Part shown: piece after piece, positions 11,832-26,835 of the stretch | Layout: each line of letters starts with the position of its first letter | How positions within the stretch are numbered: the stretch's first letter is position 1 | Assembly (NCBI GenBank): GCA_965153455.1 | Contig: OZ234504.1 | Span: 5,704,001-5,768,000, forward strand | Direction: 5' to 3' | Source: Sphagnum compactum | Taxonomy: Eukaryota; Bryophyta; Sphagnopsida; Sphagnales | DNA: 64,000 nucleotides | Notes under the pieces: generated by a model | Told to the model about the DNA's origin: nothing | The model's input: the letters and a program-made list of their open reading frames with translations, nothing else | The model's database searches: none | Made by a program: the position numbers and the translations under genes

Positions 11832-12355
11832 TGTGGAGGTGATCTTGAAGGTTTTCTGTGAGGCATTGATCAAGCAACTAGGATTCACAATAATTTGTGT
11901 GAACCCATCATGATTTCTTTCTTCAGTGGCAGAAAGTTTCAAAGATTGTTGTCAAATCAAAATGTTATGTGAATAAGATTGTTGAAGTGTACAATATTAT
12001 TATTGCTACAGATTTCTTTCCCTTGTCAATAATCTACAACCTCCATTGATAAGGAGCTGATGGAACAAAAGACACTGATTCTTTCTATGAGCTTTTAATA
12101 TTGTCAAGAGTTCATGGCATCAAAAAAACTCCAATCTTTCTTCCTCCGCGTTGCAAAAAAGGACTAACCCATTTGCAGTACTTGAATCTTGGTGCTTGAT
12201 TGCCTGCGACCCACTGCTACGCGGATCGATCATCACACATTCTTCCGCGATGCGCAGAGATTTCTTTCCTTGTGCGCCGACATCGGCATCCATGCGCGCC
12301 TCGCCCTTCCATTGCAGGCATATGCTTTTTCCTTGGGTTGGCGACGGAGCATCCA
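11832..12355. other. 3' flank of the uclacyanin gene
   Basis: Probable 3' UTR followed by intergenic DNA. Frames at 12120-12473 on either strand are short, lack splice context and run into the tandem array, so they are not called. Confidence 0.5.
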
Positions 12356-12820
12356 GCGGATGAATGTACATCCATGATAACTTTGTTTCATCCATAATCA
12401 GCACCATACCATCAAAGGGACAGAACGAACGAATGAATAACATCCACGTGGGTTCGCGTGGTCTATTGTCCAAGAGAAACTAATGGATGATTGTTATCCA
12501 TGAGCAAAGTTATTTCATCCATAATCAGTGCCATAGGAGAGAACGAACGAATGAATGACATCCACGTAGGCTCGCGCGTCTGTTGTCCATGAGAGATGTT
12601 TTTTCCAATCGATAAGCAGCCCAGCATCCAATGGATGACTGTTCTCCATGAGAACGTTCTTTCATCCATAATTAGTAACATGCCCATTTCAGAATGAACG
12701 AATGAACGAATGTACAACATCCACATGGCTTGATGGGCACTATGTTTGAGTAGATCCCGACAGGCATTGGAGAGAGAACGAACGAATGAATGATAACATC
12801 CACGTAGGTCCGTGTCCTTG
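12356..12820. repeat. Four diverged tandem copies (about 115-125 bp) upstream of FNR
   Basis: Each copy holds TTTCATCCATAAT, then GAACGAACGAATGAAT and CATCCACGTNGG. GAACGAACGAATGAA-type cores fall near 12424, 12541, 12695 and 12778. The last copy is partial. The unit repeats an ACGT core (CCACGT), and the first copy contains CACGTG, so the array multiplies possible bZIP/bHLH sites in the FNR upstream region. Confidence 0.85.
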
Positions 12821-12840
12821 ATAATAATCTGGACTTTTGT

Positions 12841-12857
12841 GGATAACACCACGTGGC
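12841..12857 (+). promoter_or_regulatory. I-box-like GATAA next to a G-box (CCACGTGGC), light-response-type module
   Basis: GGATAAC is followed by CACCACGTGGCA with CACGTG at 12850-12855. Paired GATA/I-box and G-box elements are the known light-responsive module of photosynthesis genes such as rbcS. It lies about 375 bp before the FNR start codon, an apt place for a photosynthetic gene. The function is inferred from motif and context only. Confidence 0.55.
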
Positions 12858-13074
12858 AACACGGGGGCGACCCAGAACCTTGGCCAGTCCTTTTTGTGGG
12901 GTAATTCTAGTTTCACTTTCCCAAGCTTAGTTCTTACCACCGGTAACTCTATCTAGGTGACGGTTGCCAAAACTTACCGCCAAGTGTTACCGTTGTTACG
13001 GCGGTAAAAGACAGGTCTCTTCTCGCTTGCTCTTGTTCAGCGCAGTTGTGCAAAGTGCGCAGTTGTTTTGTCGA

Positions 13075-13076
<2 letters not shown>

Positions 13077-13105
<29 letters not shown>
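13077..13105 (+). repeat. (GA)n tract in the probable FNR 5' leader
   Basis: A pure GA run about 125 bp upstream of the FNR ATG. GA/CT tracts are common in plant core promoters and 5' UTRs and can bind BPC/GAGA-type factors. Frames opened through it are low-complexity artefacts. Confidence 0.7.
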
Positions 13106-13109
<4 letters not shown>

Positions 13110-13229
13110 ACAGAGATCGAGGTCTGCAGACGAGGATTAGTGTGTTTTGCAGGCGATTTCGGGAGCATTTTGTTGCTGTTTTGTTGGAGATTGAAGTCCT
13201 TTTGGAGCGCGGAGTGAAGTTGGGAAGCC

Positions 13230-17441
<4,212 letters not shown>

Positions 17442-18851
17442 AAGGTGGATTAACCACAATTTGGAACTTCCTTTGCAACACTCAATTAGGCATCGCTTCT
17501 CAAATTCTTAAATGTCAGACTATGCTTTGTAAATTACCATAGGTGAAGGCAATTCTTCCAGGTCTGCTACTGTTGCATGGTGCCCCCTTCTGATTGTTGG
17601 AATATTGTTCTTCAAGAGTTGTTTCTATTCAGGTTTGCTACTCTCACATTGTGCCCCCTTTTTATAAACAGAAATATAATTTGTTGACAAGTCCTATTTC
17701 ATTGATGTCTCTCTTGGGTTGTGGAAATCTTTCAAGGTGGGTTGTTTTGCTCTCTAACACAGTTTGCCATCAATAGTAGAGAGAGAGGGATTTGAGCCCA
17801 AATTTTGCAACTCCCTTTCTTCCAAACTCAGTGAGCGGAACAGAAAAAACGTTTTTCTGAATCATCATTTCTGGAGGAAGAAGAAGAGAGTGTTCTTGCT
17901 ACCTACAAGCAAAGATTGAGTGCTCTTGGCTCCTCTGCTGGATTATGATGATGATGATCTTTCACTCTTTTGTCTCTCTCACTACATATTTCAAGAGTCG
18001 GTCCTTTTCTCTTGAATGAAAGGAATCAAAAAACACAAGATCAGAAAGAGATGAAAGCTTTGCCACACACTAGGAGAGACAGCAATAATCATAGCAAAAG
18101 AAGGAAAAAGAAAAAAACCAGAAAGCATGCATTTGCATCTCTGTCTGATTTCCTCGACGAAGAAAAAGAAGAAGAAGAAAAAGGTTAAAGCAAAAATAGA
18201 CTCAAAAAAAACTGTGAAAAGGCGTACAATCATTTTAGCAAAGCTACTACTGCAGAGATGGATGCATGAGTGAGTGAGCGAGCGAGTGAGTGATTGCTTT
18301 GCTTTGCTTTGCTTCGTCTTTGTTTATGGATTTTTAGGATTAGCAGAAGATGCTTAAGGAATTGGACGATTTTGCAAAATGCGATTTCTGCTTGGAAAGA
18401 TCTTCGCCGTAAGCATTGTTATTGTCCGATTGCGGAGATGTTAGTGATAAAACAACACACGCACGCACGCACGCAGACACAAACAAACAAGGGAAACTTC
18501 TTCTCCTAATCATCTTCTTTTGACGAAGACTTTTGTTTGACGATGATTCTCTTGTGCTTTCGGTCTTCTTCGATTCTGATCTTCTTCGCCTTGAACGCTA
18601 ATGTTTGTTAGTGATAAATAAACAACAACACTAAGGGGGGGAGGAACGGGCAAAGAGAAGAATCGGTTTTAGGTTTTAGCTCGTGTAGCTGCTTTGTGTT
18701 TTTGTATTATTAGTTTAGAGGAGGAGGAGGAGAAGCAAGGACGGAAGGAAGGAGGGAAGGAAAGAAGGAAGAAGTGTGTGTTTTTTTCGTGTAGCAAGTA
18801 AGCAAGCTGGAGGCGGATCCGGAGAGCTTGAAGAAGAAGAAGAAAGGAGCC
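17442..18851. other. Intergenic stretch between FNR and DHQD-SDH genes
   Basis: Low-complexity runs dominate: GAA/AAG purine tracts (about 17877-17890, 18165-18180), a GAGTGAGC-type run near 18270 and (CACG)n near 18460. The last 200 bp are purine-rich and probably form the 5' leader of the next gene. No supported gene. Confidence 0.5.
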
Positions 18852-19156
18852 ATGACACCTCGGGGATGTCTGATTTGTGCGCCACTCGTCGCGCGATCGG
18901 TATCGCAGATGTTGACGCAAATGCAAGAAGCCAAGGCCAATGGCGCAGATGTAGTGGAGAGTCGAGTGGATCATATCCCTGGCTTCAATGCTGCCAAGGA
19001 TCTTCCTGTTCTGTTGAATGCTCGCACTCTTCCGATGATCGTCACTGCCAGGTTTGCTTTAGACTTCTCTAAGAGCGTCACAAATTTCTTTCTTTTCCCG
19101 GTTCTTCATCATCACACTAGCGCTTGCTTTCAAGGAAGATCGAAGCATAGGTTTTG

Positions 19157-19197
<41 letters not shown>

Positions 19198-19866
19198 GTC
19201 AGATTCGATCAAATCATTCCTCGCCTGTTGAAGTTTCTGTGCACAAACTTCAACCCAGTCTTTGCCAAAACTTTAGTTTTCAGCTTCACCTCACATGATT
19301 ACATCAGTGTGGAGAAGAAGCTCATGCACATGCGCATTGTACTAGCTCAACTCTGGGCAAATAATGTGACTGTCATCGGCAGCCCACACCTGATGACTCA
19401 GAACTTCAGTGACAGACCATTGTGTTGTGGCTTCAAGCTTAAAACCGAGATAGATTCTTCATTTCTTCTTCTTCAGAGTCTTGCACTGGACTCCAGTAAT
19501 GATGATGAGTCTCATGACTAATTATCAAAAGGTTTGTCCACAGGGCAAAATGGGAAGGGGGAGTGTATGAGGGTGAAGAAACAGAGAGACAAAAGCTTCT
19601 GCAATTGGCTGTCAAGCTCGGCGCAGATTATGTTGATATTGAGCTGCAGGTAATTTCATCATCCCAAGCACGCTCTTCCCAACCCACTCAATAATTGCCA
19701 AATTCTCTATAGTGTAGGATATTACCCTCCAATTTGGAATTTTGATCCATTCTGGGAACCCAAAGAATGCTGCTGCGCTCTCTCTCTCCATTTGTCGTGC
19801 CAATGACATCAGCAAACTGAAGTAAAATAGTAAGGCTGTGTTTTTCAAACACTGAATAATGTTCTC

Positions 19867-19899
<33 letters not shown>

Positions 19900-22800
19900 T
19901 GCCTTCAAGAAAAAATGGTATCTTCGTATACCTAACTGGTAATACAACCAAGATTTTTACATGTCTGTCACAGTTGTGCAGGTAGCAAGGGACTTTATAG
20001 CTACACTGAAACAAAACAAGATTGTGTCTGAGACAAAACTCATTGTCTCCAATCACAATTGGGAAGTGACTCCCTCATTGCAAGAGATTGGAGAACTTGT
20101 GGCCAGAATACAGTCAACAGGTGCTGATATTGTCAAGTTTGCAACAACAGCAACAAACATTACTGATGTTTCCCGGGTGCTCCATTTGCTTGCACATTCT
20201 CAAGTAAGTGATCTCCTTTGTGGGTGGTAACAACTGTCTGATAGTCTATCAGACAATCTTATACTGGCAATATACAAAGACTCCAAAGGCTTGAGCATTG
20301 TAGGCAGAATATGCAGGTAGTAACATAATTTCAACATCCATCTAGCTGATCACTAGATCTAAAGCTCACCTCAAGCATTTGGAGTGACTGGAATTGGGAT
20401 CCCAGGGTTGTGTTCTATAGACAAGTAAATGGGCTTAGCAAAATTCTTTATCTTGCAGCTAGACCTGCAATGCCTATATGTAGTGATATAACAGATAGCT
20501 TCAGGGATTCCAAAACGTCTGGAGGAGTTGTTCACATTTATGGACTTCTGGGGAACAACAGTGTCTTCCTTAGGTCCAAATGCAAATCAGAGAGAGGACT
20601 CCTTGGATAATGGTTTTCATACATGTTGGATTTTCAACTAGGCATGTGGATTGGATGATTGCAGCATTTTGTCTAAACTTCCTATTGACACTCACTGCAG
20701 GCTATTTAATAACTTGTGTAGTGGAAGCCTCCATATTGTTATATGTATTTGAGAGTTTGCATTTGGCTCATGTGTGTGTAGATATTTAGGAGGCAATTAT
20801 CATGATTTCCCCTTCTTGTTGTAAGCAGGGACTATGGAATACATCAGCAGAGGAAGTCTGTAAGTTGATGGAAAGCCTTTTTAGTTTGGAATCAATCTAG
20901 GCTCCATCTGATGATGATCCTGGTACCTTGGAATATGATGTGTGGGGCTCATACTGCAGGTTCCAACAATTGCTTTGGTGATGGGACCAAAGGGAGTGAT
21001 AGGCAGGATTCTCTGTCCTAAGTATGGAGGGTATTTGACTTTTGGGGCTTTGAGCAAAGGCCAGGAGTCAGCTCCAGGGCAGCCCACACTGGCAGACTTG
21101 TCGCATGTTTATAGGGTTGGCCAAATAGGACGAGATACCAAAGTCTTTGGGATTATCGGAAATCCTGTATACCACAGTAAGAGCCCAATTTTACACAATG
21201 CTGCTTTCGAGAAATGCGGCATTGATGCAGTTTATGTTCCGTTCCTTGTTGAGGATCTGGCCGAATTTTTGAGCGTTTATTCTGTTCCGGACTTCAGTGG
21301 CTTCAGGTATCTTGTGTTTGTTTTCTTATATGAACACATTGGTTCCTTGCTTTCCTTCACATCAAATGAAAGTCTGGTACTTGAAGTGGGTTTGCTAACT
21401 TTCTGGCAGTGTAACCATCCCCCATAAGGAGGCAGCACTAAAATGTTGTGACGAGGTGGATCCCATTGCAAAGGTTTGACATATTCTGCCCATCAGATTT
21501 TACCTGTTAAAAGTTTGATACGTATATGATGACCATCAAATTCATAGTAAACCTGAATGTATGGTCTTATGGGAATGACATCTGCAGTTGGATGTCTTCT
21601 GCTAGGCAATTGGTGCAGTCAATACTATTGTTCGGAAAAGTGATGGCAAATTAGTGGGATACAATACAGATTGTGATGGTGCTCTAACTGCCATTGAAGA
21701 TGGCCTCCATGAGTCAGGTACTCCACAGTATTTTGTAACTCCATATGTTAGCAATTTGTTTATCATAAAACCAAATTATGTGAGTCTCAGACAACTTAAA
21801 AAGATGTTGAAGTCATCTAGGACTTACTTTTTCTGAGCAACTGTAGTATCTTCACTTCTATGGCTGAGTGTTTCAAGTTGTAGCAGAAACCTGTATTTGG
21901 AACTGATAATGTGGTGATTTATAGCCATTCGAATGCCTTCCTTGGTTGAGCCAAGGACAATGCTTGCAAAAACTGACTTGTGAGTTGATTAGGAGGTGTA
22001 AGTCAGGATTGTCTGTTTGCTTAGGCCGATTGGCTGTTTTTTGAACAGGACTTGCTTCAGAAGGTGCCTCTTCTCCCCTTAAGGACAAGCTGTTTGTAGT
22101 TATTGGAGCTGGTGGGGCAGGAAAAGCTCTTGCTTTTGGAGCCCGAGAAAGAGGTGCACGTGTTGTGATTGCCAATCGTAATTTTGGTATGTGGTCCTAA
22201 TGCCCTTTTCAATCAATAATAGCTGCTCTTTCATACAGAAGGTTATATTTGTAGTCTTCTTTGAAGGTTGAAGTTTGAGATACTTTTTTCTTTTGCAATA
22301 ATTGATAGTGAGCCCCCCCCTATTCTCTCGTGGATACCAATTTTCTCTCGTGGATACCAATTTGCGCAGGAATTATTGTCTGTCCATTGGACAATCTCTG
22401 TAAGGGTCTCTTGTTGTATTTGAAAGTAGACAGGGGTGCAAGAGTTGATTGTGCTATCCAGATGGTTGAAATCTATGGCCTCCATGTAACTTGTGTGAAT
22501 ATGGGTGATTAGGACGAGCAAAGGAATTGGCTGATGCAGTAGGTGGGGAGGCAATTCAATTGGAGAAATTGAGTGAATTTCGTCCAGAAACAGGCATGGT
22601 CTTAGCCAACTCAACTTCCATAGGCATGCAGCCAGACATCAATCAGTCACCTCTTCCCAAGGTGTGCTAGTCTGAACTCAAGCTGCCTATTGTGATACAA
22701 AAGTAGTGGCTAATATTGCCTGTTTTTATCCAGATAACATGTATGCATGGACATATCTCAAAGAGCCAACTAGAGAAGTTGTCATTGATAGCAGGAAATT

Positions 22801-23626
22801 TTGTCTTACTTGGGTAAAGTAATGATTTTTACCAAGTCTTTTGAGGCAAAAGACAACCTTTTTAATGGAACCACAGTCCTTATTGTCAAAGACATATGAG
22901 TATGTTGGGTCAGTTTTGATTTTCTGTAATGATGAACCAGGATGCATTGAGTGCATATTGCCTCGTGTTTGATGCGGTCTACACACCAAGAACTACAAAG
23001 CTCCTAAGAGAGGCAGCAGAGGTTGGTGCAGCAGTGGTCAGTGGGATGGAGATGTTCATTAGGCAGGCATATGGCCAGTTTGAGCTTTTCACGGGCCAGC
23101 CTGGTGAGTTGCCACCTCTTCATTTCTGTTTTTACAGGCTCACCCAGTGAGATGAAGAGAGGAAAGGCAGAATCTTAGTGATTATGTTTACACGGACAAA
23201 AGATACACTCATCCTTTGTTTATGCAATTTCCCAGATACTGTGTCGAGGGGTAGCCCTATCAAAGACAAAGACATTGCCCCCACGCTTTTGCATGCCAAT
23301 TTTGCGACTCTTGAGACTGAACCTTAAGCCATAGCTTGGCGAGAGTTATCTCTGTGTAACAAACTGCTGCTTGTGTGAAGATTTCAGAGGAAAACTTGTG
23401 TCTGTTATCATCTATAGTAGCCATATACGTCAAAAGTTTCTGACTACAAACAGTTTTACAGGACTGAAGATTAAACTTTAGTTTAAGTACAACTGCATGA
23501 TGCAGGACTCATTTCTTCATCAAGATAAAGCTTGAATCATCTATACTGACGCAAGTGTGTTTCATTTATATGTTAAATACAGCTCCAAAAGAGCTCATGC
23601 GGGAGATTGTCATGGCTGCATACTAG
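18852..23626 (+). CDS. Bifunctional 3-dehydroquinate dehydratase/shikimate dehydrogenase (DHQD-SDH)
   Basis: Performs steps 3 and 4 of the shikimate pathway: dehydroquinate to dehydroshikimate, then NADPH-dependent reduction to shikimate, feeding aromatic amino acids and phenylpropanoids. Exons: 18852-19051, 19544-19649, 19982-20203, 20960-21306, 21410-21473, 21606-21717, 22049-22186, 22513-22661, 22941-23103, 23583-23626; in phase, 514 residues. The type I dehydratase domain (about 1-230) has His127 and Schiff-base Lys154. The dehydrogenase domain has SKSP (Ser249, Ser251), Lys298 in TIPHKE, Asp335 in NTD and the GAGGAG nucleotide loop at 370-375. Ser249 and Thr294 are retained as in shikimate, not quinate, dehydrogenases. 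The frame begins directly at the dehydratase domain with an in-frame TAG about 60 bp upstream, so no transit peptide is visible. Either this is a cytosolic isoform or a 5' exon is missing from the model. Confidence 0.95.
19159..19194. repeat. (TC)n microsatellite, DHQD-SDH intron 1
   Basis: A pure TC dinucleotide run in the first intron. A second run lies in intron 2 at about 19869-19897. Confidence 0.9.
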
Positions 23627-26600
23627 GCGTATCAACCTCATGAAGACTATTGGTATTTACTTTCAGGGACACCATTTTTGCTTCAATTATTTATTCTAAT
23701 CTTTTGCTTTTCATTTGGGCCTGTAACATGGAGCGCATGCTTAAAAAGCTATGAGGCTCGACCTTCCATCCCATCAATATGTTCGCTGTGTTTTTAAGAG
23801 CTTTACAGAAATTTATTTTGCCAAGATCCCAGGGCAATTTGAGAACTCTATTATTGTTAAGCAACAGGAGCACTGCAATTAGAATGGTTGAATAGTATTA
23901 TCAGAGTATCTGCTATCGGTAATTTTTCCAGCTAAGCTTCCTCACAGGTTTAAGGTTTATCAAGTGGAGTTTCCCACCCCCCAAGAGCTGTACTGGATGA
24001 AAGCACCTTAAAAACCCTTGAGTGCAGAAAACATCCAAGGTTAGTGGAGTCAAACTACAAAAGCTCATTGAGTGCTTGCAGTCGTAGTTCAATTCTCTTT
24101 TGGGAAAGCTCAAGAAGAGTGGGATGTAAATTGTTCTATTGATTTGTTGATTACAGAGCTAACTTTTTCTGTCTGAGCAAGGTGATTCGTAGGGTTCTTT
24201 TTCTTTTTGCGGTTTTCCGCTTGGGCTTTTATTCAATGTTTAGTAAGGGGGCTTTACTTATGTTTGAGCAGTGAAGAGTTGATTATCCATGATGATTTTT
24301 GTGGTCAGCTTTGCATTGACACTATGAGCCACCTATCCACTGCTACCATTGGACCACCCCTATTACTAGGGTTGAGTTTCAAATTGTCTTGTACGTAAAG
24401 GAAAAATGAGTGTAGGAGAATATTAAAATCTAATGTATTCAAAATCCTTATTGTGAAGGTTTTAGACCCTGCTAATGGATGTACAAGAATCATTATGTCA
24501 CATGTAATGTGTTAACTTATATGTCCACACACACACACACATACACAGTGTTTTAAACTTATAACATGAACATAATAAGTCATTGCCACAATTATTAACA
24601 TGTGATGGTCAATGTAAAGCTAACCAAAACAATTAGGTTCTACACTACACCAATGAATTACTAGTTCATGTGATCCACACTGATTCTAAAACTTGATTTA
24701 TGACATGCTTACTTAACACGTCTATTAATGTCAACTGCACAAATTTGCAAACCCAAACTAAATATGTGTCGAGAGGCTTAACATTGTCAACACAAACATT
24801 GGAATATTGATTGAATGTTAATCTGCTATTGTGTGGACAAAGAACCAGATGTGCGTAGATAATCAAAGTCACACACACAGCCTACCACTAATAATATCCA
24901 AGTGTGGTAGTAAACTTCAATTTTAAATTGTCTACACGCATGTCAGCCATACGTAATAACTTGATCAATGTTAGTTAGAAATAGTAAGATGACTAATTTG
25001 ATCATTCTTCAAATTGATCATTCTTCAAAATGAATCCAAAAGCACAAATCGAATATTTTGAAGAAATCTAATCGAATTACATTTATCAAAATTAAATTTT
25101 CCATCATTCACTAAACCATATGTGACCCTTAAGTCTAATTGTCAGAGAAAGACCAAAATACACTGAGAAGCTGACAATATCGGTCTGCCCTGAGATTCAG
25201 GGGTTAAGTTGCAAGTATATTTCTGAATAGCAGTTTTATGTATGTTTTGAAGGTTGGGTAAAGCAATGGTTTTCTTCTCACGTATGTGTATAAATAAATC
25301 ACCATATACAGACTAAGGCTGTCTGCCAAGTACTTACCTGGCCACAAGTCATTTGCAGACCCTGGTCTGGTCAGATGAGTCTCTCCTTCGCTCAAATGTG
25401 AAGCTTGCTGAGTGCTGGGCTCTCCAGATGTAGCCACAGACACTGCAGGCATCTGCAACTTCATCCAAGGTAAACTTCCACATTAGTTCTAGATCTAGAG
25501 AAGAGACTACTATGTCAAGCAGACTTGGTCAATTGGGCCTTCAATGCAGTTGTCTCTGTAATCTATTGGCTGTCATCAGAAAATGTTATAACTTATCAAC
25601 AAAACTTGGAATGCCATTTCAGACTGAAACAGAAGAAGATCCAGAACCACCTTCCCATAAATGCAATAGGTGTGGTGAAGGGCCTTGACTTCACCTATTG
25701 TGAGACATTACACAGCATGGACATGGACTCATTTCTGAACTAATCACAGTATGCTCAGTTCTTTCACACTCACACATCCCTTGTTTCTAAAGAGCCCAAA
25801 GGGAAGCCACCACTACCAACCATTCAAGGGCAACAATCTGCTCATTCACAAGAAAATCTCAACATTGTGCAAAAACTCAATTGCTTTCCAGTGAATGCAC
25901 TCATCTAACAAGTTTTCCATTAAAAACCCGGAAGAGTTTCTCAAATCCTGAGCCATTGAACACAGTCCAGTCAGCAAAGCAGAGTTAAAGATATCCTAAG
26001 CACTGTGGAGTATATTGCCAAAGTACTAAGATTAATTTGATTCACTTACTCATACAAGTCACAGAACACAACAAGGGAAATCAACAATCCACTTGACTAT
26101 TGAGCCACAGAACATAAGGAAAACTGATTTACGGACAAATTGCAGTTGCAGATTTGAAGAATCAGCCATAACAGAAGAGCAGGGAGTCGTCCACCAGATC
26201 CTACACAAGAAAATGGTGATGGCTTTTGCATATGCCCAGATGGCAGCTGCCTAACTCCTCTCCAACAAATTTATACAAGATGTACCTCTATTGCTACAGA
26301 TTGGCATGATTCAGGGGTTAGCCAAAAATATGAGTACCTGAATCACTTAACTCTAGTTTACTGTTTGGGCACATGCTACACAAAAAAGGCTGGGGCTCAA
26401 ACCTAAAGTTAGGGTTAGGGTTAGGATTCAGGTTAGATTCGAAAATAAAGGTACAGGCTGTTGAAGGGATGTCATGCAGATTCATTTACAATGGATTAAA
26501 ATTGCATGAGGTCAACTGGCTGCAACTTGCAAACCAACTCCATCCTCACCCATACAAGCCTTCTTGTCCTGCCAAAAATTGGAAACAACACTTTGGTTAC

Positions 26601-26835
26601 AACAACAAATCTCCCAACACACAGCAGACTAAACCCCCAACAAACATAATCATGTGACAAGCATTCCCATTTGCTAGTTCATTGGGCGAGACATTCATTT
26701 ATGACCCCTTGAATGAGTTTTATGTTGCTTCAGAAATTAGGGTCACAGAAGAATAGGCAGGAGGGCTTGAAGAAAGTTACCTCAGTAGGAAGGATTTGTG
26801 TATTCCACTGCACTCAGAAAGAAGTAAAACCAATC
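23627..26835. other. Convergent intergenic region between DHQD-SDH and the unknown minus-strand gene
   Basis: About 3.2 kb without a firm gene; both neighbours end here. It holds a (CA)n run near 24529-24543, a degenerate GGTTAG run near 26408-26435, and one exon-like minus-strand segment listed separately. Some of it must be 3' UTR of the two genes. Confidence 0.5.
25338..25452 (-). other. Exon-like open segment, unassigned
   Basis: A 115-bp minus-strand segment is bounded by an acceptor (GAAGTTGCAG, ending at 25453) and a perfect CAG/GTAAGT donor. It is open in the frame beginning MPAVSVATSGEP. It lies 1.4 kb past the stop codon of the 26836-29834 gene. It could be a spliced 3' UTR exon of that gene, part of another transcript, or chance. 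I recognise no domain. Confidence 0.3.

Noticed and set aside
12120-12852. Minus-strand frames between uclacyanin and FNR
   Set aside because: Generated by the four-copy tandem array; repeated phrases such as MLFIRSF appear in each copy.
18828-18851. Earlier non-ATG start extending DHQD-SDH by eight residues
   Set aside because: It begins with TTG and adds only a Lys run; the ATG at 18852 precedes the conserved domain.
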